From Martinezella lusitana (GTDB lineage: Bacteria; Pseudomonadota; Alphaproteobacteria; Rhizobiales; Rhizobiaceae), in assembly GCF_014207095.1 (NCBI RefSeq), contig NZ_JACHBG010000001.1, positions 496,001-560,000 of the forward strand: 64,000 nt of DNA, given 5' to 3'. The notes below the pieces were generated by a model, which saw only the letters and a list, made by a program, of their open reading frames with translations, was not told where the DNA came from and made no database searches. A program made the position numbers and the translations under genes. Within the stretch, counting starts at the first letter, position 1. Every line of letters starts with the position of its first letter. This document shows, piece after piece, positions 54,298 to 63,782 of this stretch.

Positions 54298-55794
54298 ATG
54301 TCTGTGAAATTCGAGATTTCCTTCGCCAAGTCGACTCGCCTCAGCGGTGGTCTGGCCATTCTTCTGAAAGGTACGGATGGAGACTTGCCCGCGGGAGCCG
54401 AGAGCGCCGATCCGGCCAATGTCTTCGCCAGAGCCGCGCCGGTCTCCGGCTTCAAGGGCAAGGCGTTGAGCAGCCTGGACATTATCGCTCCCGAAGGTGC
54501 GCCGGTCGATCGGATTATTGTGATAGGCACGGGCAAGGCGAAGGATGTCAGCGCCCATGACTGGCTGAAACTCGGCGGCAGCGCAGCCGGGAAGATTCGC
54601 AATGTCGAGAAAGTCGCCATTTTCGTCGATGCGCATGGCGTCGATGTCGGAGCCAAGCAAGCCGCCGATTTTGCCCTGGGCATGCTGCTGCGGGCCTACA
54701 GCTTCGATACATATAAGACGAAGAAGGGCGATGAAGAAGAGAAGGGCAATGGCCGCAAGGCCGTGAAGGTCACGATCGTCACACAGGAAGCGGCTTCTGC
54801 GAAGAAGCTCTTCGCCGCATCCGAGGCCATCGCCGGCGGCGTGATCCTTGCGCGCGATCTCGTCAACGAACCACCGAATGTTCTCGGCCCGGTCGAGTTT
54901 GCAGCCAAGGCCAAGGAGTTGGAAAAACTCGGTGTCGAGGTCGAAATCCTGACGGAGCGGGAGATGCGCCGGCTTGGAATGGGCGCGCTGCTCGGCGTGG
55001 CTCAAGGTTCCGCCCGTCCGCCGCGTCTGGTGATCATGCAATGGAAGGGCGGCAAGGCGAAGGACAAGCCGGTCGCCTTCGTCGGCAAAGGCGTCGTGTT
55101 CGACACCGGCGGCATTTCGATCAAGCCGGCAGCCGGCATGGAGGAGATGAAGGGCGACATGGGCGGCGCCGCAGCCGTCACCGGCCTCATGCATACGCTT
55201 GCGGCCCGCGGCGCCAAGATGAACGCCATCGGCGTCATCGGCCTGGTCGAGAATATGCCCGATGGCAATGCGCAGCGCCCGGGCGATATCGTTACCTCCA
55301 TGTCCGGCCAGACGATCGAGATCATCAATACGGACGCCGAAGGCCGCCTCGTTCTCTGCGATGCGCTCTGGTACACCAACGATCGCTTCAAGCCGCAAAT
55401 CATGATCAATCTGGCGACGCTGACCGGTGCCATCCTCGTTGCGCTCGGCAATTTGCAAGCTGGCCTCTTCAGCAACGACGACACGCTGGCGGGTGAACTC
55501 ACGGCAGCAGGCCTCGTCACCGACGAGCGCTTGTGGCGCATGCCGCTCGGCAAGGATTACGACAAGATCATCGATAGCAAGTTTGCCGACATGAAGAACT
55601 CCGGCGGTCGTTATGCGGGTTCGATCACCGCCGCTCAGTTCCTCAAGCGTTTCGTTGGGGAAACGCCTTGGGCGCATCTCGATATCGCCGGCACGGCAAT
55701 GGGTTCGGTTCAGGATGAGATCAACCAGTCATGGGGTTCCGGCTTCGGCGTGCGCCTGCTCGACGAACTGGTTCGGGCCAACTACGAATCGTGA
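54298..55794 (+). CDS. pepA: Leucyl aminopeptidase
   Basis: This 498-residue M17 peptidase removes N-terminal residues in a di-metal, hexameric enzyme. The metal and catalytic residues are in [17 protein letters not shown] and the signature [12 protein letters not shown]. It is full length and cytoplasmic. holC follows on the same strand after 32 bases, a pairing found in many proteobacteria. Confidence 0.97.
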   Translation: MSVKFEISFAKSTRLSGGLAILLKGTDGDLPAGAESADPANVFARAAPVSGFKGKALSSLDIIAPEGAPVDRIIVIGTGKAKDVSAHDWLKLGGSAAGKIRNVEKVAIFVDAHGVDVGAKQAADFALGMLLRAYSFDTYKTKKGDEEEKGNGRKAVKVTIVTQEAASAKKLFAASEAIAGGVILARDLVNEPPNVLGPVEFAAKAKELEKLGVEVEILTEREMRRLGMGALLGVAQGSARPPRLVIMQWKGGKAKDKPVAFVGKGVVFDTGGISIKPAAGMEEMKGDMGGAAAVTGLMHTLAARGAKMNAIGVIGLVENMPDGNAQRPGDIVTSMSGQTIEIINTDAEGRLVLCDALWYTNDRFKPQIMINLATLTGAILVALGNLQAGLFSNDDTLAGELTAAGLVTDERLWRMPLGKDYDKIIDSKFADMKNSGGRYAGSITAAQFLKRFVGETPWAHLDIAGTAMGSVQDEINQSWGSGFGVRLLDELVRANYES

Positions 55795-55826
55795 CCTGCC
55801 GGGCTTTGTGAGATAGAAGAGGCCGC

Positions 55827-56276
55827 ATGACAGACGTACTCTTCTATCACCTGACAGAATCGAAACTCGAAGATGCCCTGCCGCCGCTGCTCGACAAAAG
55901 CGTCGAGCGCGGCTGGCAGGTCGCCGTTCAGTTGCGCGAGCCCGCGCGGCGCGATCTTCTCGATACCCATCTCTGGACATATCGTGAAGATAGTTTCCTG
56001 CCGCATGGCACCGACGAAGAGGAGACGGCAGGCCGTCAGCCGGTTTTGCTGACCGTTTCGCCCGACAATATAAATAGCGCCACCGTACGCTTCTTCATCG
56101 ATGGCGCCGAAGTCACGGATGTCGGAGCTTATCAGCGCGTCGTGCTGATGTTCGACGGCTATGATCAGGAGCAGTTGGAAAGCGCGCGCGCCCAGTGGAA
56201 GCGCCTGAAGGGCGAGGGACATAACCTCACCTACTGGCAGCAGACGCAGGATGGCCGCTGGGAAAAGAAAGCTTGA
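55827..56276 (+). CDS. holC: DNA polymerase III subunit chi
   Basis: This 149-residue protein has the HolC fold (MTDVLFYHLTESKLEDALPPLL, WTYREDSFLPHG, RFFIDGAEV, VLMFDGYD). Chi links the clamp loader to SSB during replication. It is the second gene of pepA-holC. Confidence 0.94.
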   Translation: MTDVLFYHLTESKLEDALPPLLDKSVERGWQVAVQLREPARRDLLDTHLWTYREDSFLPHGTDEEETAGRQPVLLTVSPDNINSATVRFFIDGAEVTDVGAYQRVVLMFDGYDQEQLESARAQWKRLKGEGHNLTYWQQTQDGRWEKKA

Positions 56277-56306
56277 GCGCATCCCGTCGTCTGGCGGGGA
56301 GCTGCT

Positions 56307-56852
56307 CTATTCGCCTTCCGAAAGGATCTTCTGGATAAAGTCCTTTTTCGCAGCGGTGTAGGCCGCGCGATCATTGGCGTATTTCGCCGCCAGCTCGACT
56401 TTCAGCGCTTCATAGGCATGCGCCAGCTCCGGCTCCCTGCGCATTCGGTCGCGAAACATGAGGAAATTGCGCCAGGTCGGACCACCATATTCGACGACAT
56501 GCACCAGATGGGTGCGGGTGTCTCCCGCAATGTCGCGGCCGAAAATATGATCGTCGGGGACTATATTGCTGCCGGCGTAGACGTAGCCGATGGATGCCAT
56601 CGGCTCGATGCAGGCGAGGCCGTCGTCGAAACGCCGCACCCCCACCGCGATATCGATGATCGGCTTGGCCTTGATCTCCGGAATGGAGGTGCTGCCGAAA
56701 TGCTGGACATCGACGGCAAGTTCGCCGAGAGCGCCGCGGATGGCGGCTTCTTCCAGCAAATAAGCCTCGTGCCAACTTTGATTTGGCTCGGCGAGCCTGA
56801 CAGATTTGTGACCAACGCCGAGCCCGAAGGATTGTTCATGTTCCGATGCCAT
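56307..56852 (-). CDS. GrpB family protein (UPF0157, nucleotidyltransferase fold)
   Basis: This 181-residue protein has the GrpB core (VRLAEPNQSWHEAYLLEEAAIR, VQHFGSTSIPEIKAKPIIDIAVGV). The GSTS and the DI pair look like the nucleotidyltransferase active site. No activity is established. The ATG at 56852 has a GGAG site about nine bases upstream; three codons earlier another ATG overlaps the site. Confidence 0.88.
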   Translation of the reverse strand: MASEHEQSFGLGVGHKSVRLAEPNQSWHEAYLLEEAAIRGALGELAVDVQHFGSTSIPEIKAKPIIDIAVGVRRFDDGLACIEPMASIGYVYAGSNIVPDDHIFGRDIAGDTRTHLVHVVEYGGPTWRNFLMFRDRMRREPELAHAYEALKVELAAKYANDRAAYTAAKKDFIQKILSEGE

Positions 56853-56928
56853 AGGCATCATCTCCGATGAGGACTATACGCTACGCTAGCACGTTGCGGA
56901 GCGTATTGTCTTCACCGGGAAATGTGTA

Positions 56929-57852
56929 TCAATCGTAAAATGCTTCGACGAATTTGCGTTTGCCGAGCATGAAGGCGTCGGCGACATGACGCAGTGGCGA
57001 GACATCGACGTCCGATGTGCCGGCTTTGACGATCTCGGCAAAACGGCGGTAGAGCGAAGGATATTCGGCTTCCGGCGCCGAGAAGGTCAGCTCGCCGTTG
57101 ACGGAAAGCTTGGAGCCGCCATCGGCCAGAACCATCTGGCCCCCTGCCGTTTCGGCGACGATATCCCAGCTCTGCTTGCCGGTCTGGCGCCAGTCGAATT
57201 CCGCGTGAACGGGAAGGCCAGCGCCGCTCTTGAAGTGCAGGTCCGCAGCGATCGGGGAATCGCGATTTTCAGGGAATGCCAGCGTTGCGCCGGTCAGGAA
57301 GAGTGGCGGCAGAATGTGGGTGACGATCGATAACGCATTGATGCCGGGGTCGAAAACGCCAAGGCCGCCAGCCTGCCAGATCCACTCCTGGTTCGGATGC
57401 CAATGGCGTACGTCTTCTTTCCAGATAACATGGGCGCTGTGTATCGTCGTGCCCGCAAGGAAGGCCTTGGCGGCTTCGACGGCGGGTGCATAGCGCGAAT
57501 GCCAGCTGGCAAAAAGGGAGACGCCCTTGGCCTTCGCCAGGTTTTCGAGATCGACCACTTCGCTCAAGGTCGCGCCGGGCGGCTTCTCAAGGAAGACATG
57601 CTTGCCGGCGGAAAGCGCCTTGTGGGCGGCTTCATAACGATACTGCGGCGGCATGCAGAGCGAAACGGCGTCGATCGCGGGCACGGCATCGAGCATGGCT
57701 TCGATGGTCGTGAACGCCGGGATACCGTCGACGGTGCCGTGACGGCTCGCCGTAGCGATGAGTTCGAAATCCGCGTTGTTCGCGATGGACGGAAGGTGCT
57801 GATCACGGACGATCTTGCCGACGCCAACGATAGCGAGCTTAATGGGGGACAT
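56929..57852 (-). CDS. Gfo/Idh/MocA oxidoreductase, L-arabinose/D-galactose 1-dehydrogenase-like
   Basis: This 307-residue NAD(P)-dependent enzyme has the Rossmann start VGVGKIVRDQHLPSI, the catalytic Lys in HVFLEKPPGATL, and the distinct segment WKEDVRHWHPNQEWIW with GGLGVFDPGINALSI. That segment recalls bacterial L-arabinose / D-galactose 1-dehydrogenases, which start the non-phosphorylated sugar route. No lactonase or dehydratase gene is nearby, so the pathway is not confirmed. Confidence 0.87.
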   Translation of the reverse strand: MSPIKLAIVGVGKIVRDQHLPSIANNADFELIATASRHGTVDGIPAFTTIEAMLDAVPAIDAVSLCMPPQYRYEAAHKALSAGKHVFLEKPPGATLSEVVDLENLAKAKGVSLFASWHSRYAPAVEAAKAFLAGTTIHSAHVIWKEDVRHWHPNQEWIWQAGGLGVFDPGINALSIVTHILPPLFLTGATLAFPENRDSPIAADLHFKSGAGLPVHAEFDWRQTGKQSWDIVAETAGGQMVLADGGSKLSVNGELTFSAPEAEYPSLYRRFAEIVKAGTSDVDVSPLRHVADAFMLGKRKFVEAFYD

Positions 57853-58015
57853 GTGTGTCTCTCGATTAGTATGATTATTGATGCGATCTTTAACAGAATG
57901 CCGCCGACGGGCAAGGGTGGTTGATCGCGATGGGGCAGCTCGTTTACGCGCCGCCCCCGCAAATCACGCTCCTCACGCTTTTTCTTGGTGACATCAAAGA
58001 GCGTCGGGCGATGGG

Positions 58016-60088
58016 TCAGGCACCCTTCGCTTTCACGATCGTCTCGCGCAGGAAGCTGTATCCCAACGCGGTACGAGCCGCCAATTCGCTCGACGCACCG
58101 TCGCCGCCATGGCCGCCCGAACCGAATTCATGGAAGAGCGGATGATGGCCGAGTTCCTCCAGGCGCGCGGCAAATCGGCGTGCATGGGATGGATGGACCC
58201 GGTCGTCGTTGCTCGAGCTCTCGATATAGATCGGCGGATAGCTGATCTCGGAGGCCGGCTTGATGTTGTGCAACGGCGAGTAGGACCGCAGATAGTCGAG
58301 ATCGGCCGGATTTTCAGGATTGCCATATTCGTCGATCCAGGCTTTGCCGGCTGGGAAGGTATGGAAGCGGGTCATGTCGAGCACGGGCACCTGGCACCAG
58401 ATGGCGCCGAAGTCCTGAGGATATCGCGTCGCCATGACACCCGTTAGCAGCCCGCCGTTGCTGCCGCCGTTTCCGGCAATGCGGGACGGTTTGGAGTAGC
58501 CGCGCGCCACGAGGTCGCAGGCGACCGCAGCAAAATCCGCAAAAGCCTTGTGGCGGCCGCGTCCTTTGGCGGTGCGATGCCAGTTCGGGCCTAATTCGCC
58601 GCCGCCACGAATATAGGCCATCACATAGGCGTTGCCCTGTTCCAGCCAGCGGCCGATGACGCCGGAATAATACGGCCCGAGCGAGACATCGAACCCGCCA
58701 TAGCCATATAGCAGCACCGGCAGTTCGCCCTTGGTCCAGCTTTTCGGCAAGGCGATGTGATAGGGCACTTTCGTACCGTCTTCGGAAGTGGCTTCCAGCA
58801 GGAAGGACGTCATGCCTTCGCTGTTGAAATAGCTGGGCGCGCTGGCGATGAGCTTGAGCTCCAGTGGTTCCTGGCGATTGCTGAGGTTCAGGTGGTAGCA
58901 GGAAGGCTTCTGCACAAAGCCCGAGCCGTAGACCTGCAGCGTGTCGTCTCCGAGATGCAGATCCGAGTAGAGCGTCTGGAGAGACAGGGTCTGGACATCC
59001 GCGGGCAGCGCGATTTCCTGAATTTCAGCATCCGGCTTGGTCAGATCCAAAACGAAAAGATGCGGCTCCATATTGTCCGAGACGACGAAGGCACACCATT
59101 CGCGCATGAGCAGGAATTGCGAAACCGATTGCCGCTCGCCGGGTGAGAACAGGATGCGCCTCGTGTCGGTTTGATCAGGCTTCAATGGCAAAGGCTGCAG
59201 CGCCAGGCTTCCGGCCGGTATCCGTTCGTCTGTCTTGGCCAGCCAGACGAGATGAGACTGATTGAAGCCGAAATCGATATCCGTCGGCAGATCGATCCTC
59301 CGCAAGGAGGCGTCGTGATCTTCGATGAACAGGCTGCAATTGCTGATCTCGTGGCTGGCGGTGAAGATACGGATCGGCCGGGTGGTTGCATCCGTTGCCA
59401 GGCCGGCAAGCACCGGATCGAAGACGGCGCAGGAGCCGTAAACGTCGCTATCGGCGGCGGCATAAAGAATCGGCGCATCCGCCGGCGCCTGTCCGCGCCT
59501 CAGGCGGCGGCCGACGCGCGGCCAGCCCGAGCGCGTCGATGATTCTCGGTCGATCGAGCCGAAATAGGCGATTTCGTCGCGGCTGAGCCATGTCGCGTGG
59601 CTCCGCACCGCCGGCGTATCGAAGCCGCCTTCGACGATGCTCTTGGCTTCGCAGTCGAATTCGAGCATGCGGATGGGGTCGGAGCCACCGTCGGAAAGGC
59701 AGATCAGCACGCGTGTCGGCTCCCACGGGCAGGTGAGTGCGCCACGCCAGAGCCACAGCTTATTTTCCCGTGCGCAGAAGGCGTCGAGATCGAAGATCGG
59801 CTCCCAGGGCGCATCAGGCAGGGGAGCAAGGTCGGCCGGCAGTCGATACCAGCGGCCGAGCGGATGATCGGCACTGCGATGAAAATCGAATAGCCAGTTG
59901 CCACGCCGCGTCGTGGCGATCAGCCGGTCCTCGCGTTCGATCATCGCCTTGATGGCGTCGCGGTCCGCCTCGAACTCCGGGGTCGTCAAGACGCGCTCGG
60001 ATTCGGCGTCTTTCTCGGCAACGAATTGCAGGGTTTTGGGGTCGTCGTCGTGCTCAAGGTGGAGGTGCATCGAGGCTCGCCATTCCAT
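58016..60088 (-). CDS. S9 family prolyl oligopeptidase-like peptidase
   Basis: This 690-residue protein has an N-terminal beta-propeller region (about residues 60-400) and a C-terminal alpha/beta-hydrolase domain with GYGGFDVS, the Ser nucleophile in GNGGSNGGLL, Asp in SSNDDRVHPSHA and His in FGSGGHGGD. It cuts short peptides in the cytoplasm. No signal peptide is evident. The start may instead be the ATG six codons downstream (MHLHLEHDDD); neither has a strong ribosome site. Confidence 0.92.
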   Translation of the reverse strand: MEWRASMHLHLEHDDDPKTLQFVAEKDAESERVLTTPEFEADRDAIKAMIEREDRLIATTRRGNWLFDFHRSADHPLGRWYRLPADLAPLPDAPWEPIFDLDAFCARENKLWLWRGALTCPWEPTRVLICLSDGGSDPIRMLEFDCEAKSIVEGGFDTPAVRSHATWLSRDEIAYFGSIDRESSTRSGWPRVGRRLRRGQAPADAPILYAAADSDVYGSCAVFDPVLAGLATDATTRPIRIFTASHEISNCSLFIEDHDASLRRIDLPTDIDFGFNQSHLVWLAKTDERIPAGSLALQPLPLKPDQTDTRRILFSPGERQSVSQFLLMREWCAFVVSDNMEPHLFVLDLTKPDAEIQEIALPADVQTLSLQTLYSDLHLGDDTLQVYGSGFVQKPSCYHLNLSNRQEPLELKLIASAPSYFNSEGMTSFLLEATSEDGTKVPYHIALPKSWTKGELPVLLYGYGGFDVSLGPYYSGVIGRWLEQGNAYVMAYIRGGGELGPNWHRTAKGRGRHKAFADFAAVACDLVARGYSKPSRIAGNGGSNGGLLTGVMATRYPQDFGAIWCQVPVLDMTRFHTFPAGKAWIDEYGNPENPADLDYLRSYSPLHNIKPASEISYPPIYIESSSNDDRVHPSHARRFAARLEELGHHPLFHEFGSGGHGGDGASSELAARTALGYSFLRETIVKAKGA

Positions 60089-60121
60089 TGTTGGTGGTGG
60101 TCGCCTGCAACCAAATCAAAC

Positions 60122-60157
60122 AATAGCCGCGGAAGCAACCGTGCTTCCGCGGCTATT
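60122..60157 (-). terminator. Terminator of the polysaccharide deacetylase gene
   Basis: A perfect 15-bp stem (AATAGCCGCGGAAGC and its complement) with a 6-base loop is followed by TGTTTGATTT on the minus strand. It lies 33 bases past the deacetylase stop. Confidence 0.85.
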
Positions 60158-60189
60158 TAGTCCTACGAATCCGTGGTGGCTGATCGGCT

Positions 60190-61080
60190 TCAGCGCACCA
60201 TCGAGGTTTGGGCTTGGGCGACAAGGTTGGTCGCAGGCGTCGGGTTGCGCTTGTATTTCAGCGTGACGACCTTGTAGCCCTCCTTTTCGAGGCGGCTGAG
60301 AAGAACGGGCAGCATCCGGACCGTACGCTGGTGGATGTCGTGCATCAGGACGATGCCGCGGCCGCGCTGACCAAGCTGCTTCATGGTGCGCTCCACCACA
60401 GAGGTGGGCGTCGAGGTGAAGTAATCCTTGCTGTCGATGTCCACGTCCATGACGATCATGTCGTGCGCGGCCATGGCATTGCGCAGGCGCTTGGAGTCAG
60501 CGAGATAGGGGAAGCGGAAGAACGGCACATCCGTGCCGATCGCCTTGGTCACGGCATCCTTGCCGCGGGCGATCTCGTTCATGGCCGCGTCGAAGGTCAT
60601 CTTGTCGAGATCGGGGTGACGGAAGGTATGGCTGCCGATGGCGTCGCCATGCGCGAGAACTTCGCGAGCGGTCGCGGGGTGCGCCTGCGCCATTTCCCCG
60701 ACCATCATGAACGCCGCCTTGACGCCGAACTTGTCGAGCGTGGCAAGAATGCGATCCGTCTTGCCCGGGGCGGGACCGTCGTCGAATGTCAGGATGACTT
60801 CTTTGTCGACGAGCCGGATGTCCTTGAGGGAGGCGACTTCCAGCGTCCGGCCGGCAAGATCATGCGGGCCGTTCATGCCTTGCAGCTCCCGCGTCTCCAA
60901 GTCGGCAACGAGCCATTTTTTCGGCTCCATGTCGACAGGGTCGTTAGCCTTCAACGGCTTATGACGCGACTCTTCGGCTGCATAACCGGTTTTGAGCGAA
61001 GCATCGTTGGTCGGCTTGGACGCGCATCCTCCCAGTACCAGGGACACGGCTAGCCCAGCCAATAAAACACGGTAATTCAT
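60190..61080 (-). CDS. Polysaccharide deacetylase lipoprotein (NodB-fold)
   Basis: This 296-residue protein has a lipoprotein signal with Cys19 (VLGGCAS). The NodB homology domain has the metal Asp pair in ILTFDDGP and the His pair in SHTFRHPDL, plus the RFPY segment. It should remove acetyl groups from a cell-envelope glycan in the periplasm. The Nod-factor deacetylase NodB is a cytoplasmic relative, so this is not a nodulation gene. A terminator follows. Confidence 0.91.
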   Translation of the reverse strand: MNYRVLLAGLAVSLVLGGCASKPTNDASLKTGYAAEESRHKPLKANDPVDMEPKKWLVADLETRELQGMNGPHDLAGRTLEVASLKDIRLVDKEVILTFDDGPAPGKTDRILATLDKFGVKAAFMMVGEMAQAHPATAREVLAHGDAIGSHTFRHPDLDKMTFDAAMNEIARGKDAVTKAIGTDVPFFRFPYLADSKRLRNAMAAHDMIVMDVDIDSKDYFTSTPTSVVERTMKQLGQRGRGIVLMHDIHQRTVRMLPVLLSRLEKEGYKVVTLKYKRNPTPATNLVAQAQTSMVR

Positions 61081-61186
61081 GGGAATCGCTCAACACTCGA
61101 TGTCAATGAAGGTTGAGCGCACTTTCGGTAATTATGGTTAATGATCGGTTAGGATCTGTCTCGGAACCGTTAAGAATTCGCTGAGA

Positions 61187-63076
61187 TCAACCGGCCATCG
61201 CGCTTTCATATTCGGATGACAATTCCAGCCATTGTTCCTCGGCCAGGGCGAGCTTGTCGGCTGCGTCGGAACGCTGCTTTGCCTTCTCCGCGGCCTTGGC
61301 GGGCGCCTTTTCGTAAAGGGCGGGATCTGCAAGTTCCGCATCAAGCGCCTGAATCAGTTTTTCAAGCTTGCCGGTCAAGGACTCGATTTCGTTGATCTTT
61401 TTCTTGAGCGGCGCGAGCGAGGCGCGGCGATCGGCATTGAGCTTGCGCTGATCCGCCTTGGAAACGGAATCGTCACCGCCGTTTGCCTTGCCCCTGTCAT
61501 CCCTCAGCTTGGGGCTCGCAACGACGAGGCTGCGATAGTCTTCAAGGTCGCCGTCGAAGTTCGAAACCGTGCCATCGCGCACCAGCCACAGCCGGTCGAC
61601 CGTCGCTTCGATCAGATGGCGGTCGTGCGAGATGAGGATGACGGCACCGGAATAGTCGTTCAACGCCTGGATGAGCGCATTGCGGCTGTCGATATCGAGA
61701 TGGTTCGTCGGTTCGTCGAGGATCAAGAGGTTCGGCGCATCGAAGGCGGCAAGGCCCATCAGCAGGCGAGCCTTCTCGCCGCCGGAGAGATCCTTGACCT
61801 GCGTGTCCATCTTCTCGGTCGCCAGGCCCATCTGCGCGACGCGAGCGCGCACCTTCGCCTCCGGTGTTTCGGGCATGCGGCGGCGCACATGCTCGACGGC
61901 GGTCTGGTTGGGAATGAGATCGTCGAGCTGATGCTGGGCGAAGAAACCGATCTTCAGGTTCGGAGCGAGCCGGACATCGCCGCTTTCGGCATCAAGCCGG
62001 CCGGAAATGAACTTAGCGAATGTTGACTTGCCGTTGCCGTTCGAGCCGAGCAGGGCGATACGGTCGTCGGCGTCGATGCGCAGGTTAAGCCGCTTCAGGA
62101 TCGGCTTTTCCGGCTCGTAGCCGACGGCGCCGCCGCTGATGGCGATGATAGGTGAGGCGGGCTGCTTCTCGGGTTCCGGGAAGCTGAAACCCATCACATG
62201 ATCTTCAATAACGGAGGCGACCGTTCCCATCCGCTCCAGTGCCTTGACGCGCGATTGTGCCTGCCGCGCCTTCGAAGCCTTGGCCTTGAAGCGGTCGATG
62301 AAGCTCTGCAGGTGCTTGCGCGCCGCATCGTTCTTCGCCTTCGCCTTCATCTGCAGCTCGTCGGCTTCGGCCTTTTGCCGCTCGAACTGGTCATAAGAGC
62401 CGCGATAGAAGGTGAGCTTCTTCTGGTCGAGATGCACGATGGAATTGACCGCCGTATTCAGGAGATCGCGGTCGTGCGAGATGATGATGACCGTGTGCGG
62501 ATAGCGGCGGATGTAATCCTCCAGCCAGAGCGTGCCCTCAAGATCGAGATAGTTCGTCGGTTCGTCGAGCAGCAGCAGATCCGGCTCGGAAAACAGCACG
62601 GCTGCGAGCGCGACGCGCATGCGCCAACCTCCGGAGAAGGAAGAGGCCGGGCGCTTCTGCGCCTCATGATCGAAGCCGAGACCGGCAAGGATGCTGGCGG
62701 CACGCGCTTCGGCCGAATGGGCGCCGATATCGGCCAGCCGGGTCTGGATATCGGCGATGCGGTGCGGGTCGGTCGCCGTTTCGGCTTCCACAAGCAATGC
62801 CGCACGCTCCTTGTCGGCCGCAAGCACGATATCGATCAGCGGCTCCTCGGTGCCGGGTGCTTCCTGCGCAACCTGGCCGATGCGCGCATTGCGCGGGATC
62901 GAGACCGAGCCGCTTTCGGCAGCGAAATCACCGGTAATGATCCTGAACAGCGTGGATTTGCCCGCGCCGTTCTTGCCGACAAGGCCAGCCTTCGTGCCCG
63001 CCGGAAGCGTCACGTTGGCATGGTCGATGAGAAGGCGGCCGGCAATGCGGGCGGAAAGGTCTGAAATCGAAATCAT
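61187..63076 (-). CDS. ABC-F family ATPase
   Basis: This 629-residue protein has two ABC ATPase domains. The first has Walker A GKNGAGKST and LSGG-like FSGGWRMRV; the second has GSNGNGKST and LSGGEKARLLM. A basic linker of about 80 residues joins them (FIDRFKAKASKARQAQSRVKALERM), and a C-terminal coiled coil follows. There is no membrane domain. ABC-F proteins act on ribosomes; a YheS/Uup-like housekeeping member is likely. Confidence 0.95.
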   Translation of the reverse strand: MISISDLSARIAGRLLIDHANVTLPAGTKAGLVGKNGAGKSTLFRIITGDFAAESGSVSIPRNARIGQVAQEAPGTEEPLIDIVLAADKERAALLVEAETATDPHRIADIQTRLADIGAHSAEARAASILAGLGFDHEAQKRPASSFSGGWRMRVALAAVLFSEPDLLLLDEPTNYLDLEGTLWLEDYIRRYPHTVIIISHDRDLLNTAVNSIVHLDQKKLTFYRGSYDQFERQKAEADELQMKAKAKNDAARKHLQSFIDRFKAKASKARQAQSRVKALERMGTVASVIEDHVMGFSFPEPEKQPASPIIAISGGAVGYEPEKPILKRLNLRIDADDRIALLGSNGNGKSTFAKFISGRLDAESGDVRLAPNLKIGFFAQHQLDDLIPNQTAVEHVRRRMPETPEAKVRARVAQMGLATEKMDTQVKDLSGGEKARLLMGLAAFDAPNLLILDEPTNHLDIDSRNALIQALNDYSGAVILISHDRHLIEATVDRLWLVRDGTVSNFDGDLEDYRSLVVASPKLRDDRGKANGGDDSVSKADQRKLNADRRASLAPLKKKINEIESLTGKLEKLIQALDAELADPALYEKAPAKAAEKAKQRSDAADKLALAEEQWLELSSEYESAMAG

Positions 63077-63125
63077 GGCGCGGTTTTGGCCGAACTCGGC
63101 GCCGAAGGCAAGAGTGCGAGAGCGT

Positions 63126-63626
63126 TCAGGCGCCCGCGCTGCGCGATGGCTCCGGCGGGGTTGTGCAGTTTCTCAGCCTCTCGGTCAGCTCCGTTTCGTA
63201 GAGCATGAGATTGCTGAGCGATGCGTTGAGGCTGTCGAGCGCATCGCTTGTATTGGATGCCTGTTCGATGGTCCGGGCGAAATGCTGCTTCTTCATCAGC
63301 CCCTTGGCGAGCTGATCCGCCACTTCGCGCAGCATTTCCGCCGCATCGCTTTCCGATTTGCGAGCAACGAGCCCGCAATGGCTGACGAGACGATACTTCA
63401 GGCCGATTTCGTCGAGCCCGCTTTGCGGGGGAAGGGGGCCTAGCGCCTCGATCTCAGCAGCAAGATCACCATTCTGGCCATAGAGCGCCTCATGAAAGAG
63501 CTGATAGTTGCGCGGCAGGTTCCTTACCTTCAGCCGCATCATGAAGCGGCCGATGACTTCAAGTTCGGTTTCCGTCTCATCTTCATCGATGGAATATGCC
63601 GAAACGCCTGTCTGCGAGTTCTTCAT
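63126..63626 (-). CDS. Stand-alone domain resembling the N-terminus of GGDEF proteins
   Basis: This 166-residue protein has the pattern RLKVRNLPRNYQLFHEALYG, then ALGPLPPQSGLDEIG and a long helical part (LREVADQLAKGLMKKQHFARTIE). It resembles the domain that precedes GGDEF in many alphaproteobacterial diguanylate cyclases, but no GGDEF follows: 49 bases later comes the ABC-F gene. It may be a truncated remnant or a solo regulator. Cytoplasmic, function unknown. Confidence 0.65.
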   Translation of the reverse strand: MKNSQTGVSAYSIDEDETETELEVIGRFMMRLKVRNLPRNYQLFHEALYGQNGDLAAEIEALGPLPPQSGLDEIGLKYRLVSHCGLVARKSESDAAEMLREVADQLAKGLMKKQHFARTIEQASNTSDALDSLNASLSNLMLYETELTERLRNCTTPPEPSRSAGA

Positions 63627-63782
63627 GCCTGCTCATGACCGTGATCTGATATATCTTCTCAATCTGCAGGTCGGCAGGTTAAGGGAACATGAACAAAATG
63701 CCCTATTCACGCTGCGCCGCAACAAAATGAGGCAGGTGCTCAACGCTTCGGCGAACGCGGAAAATTGCGGCTCGCCTCTTGC

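Noticed and set aside
54229-55677. A 482-codon minus-strand frame opposite pepA
   Set aside because: It is an antisense shadow of a well-recognised enzyme and has no domain or ribosome site.
60190-61080. Polysaccharide deacetylase considered as nodB
   Set aside because: It has a lipoprotein signal peptide and no nod genes or nod box nearby; NodB is a shorter cytoplasmic enzyme.
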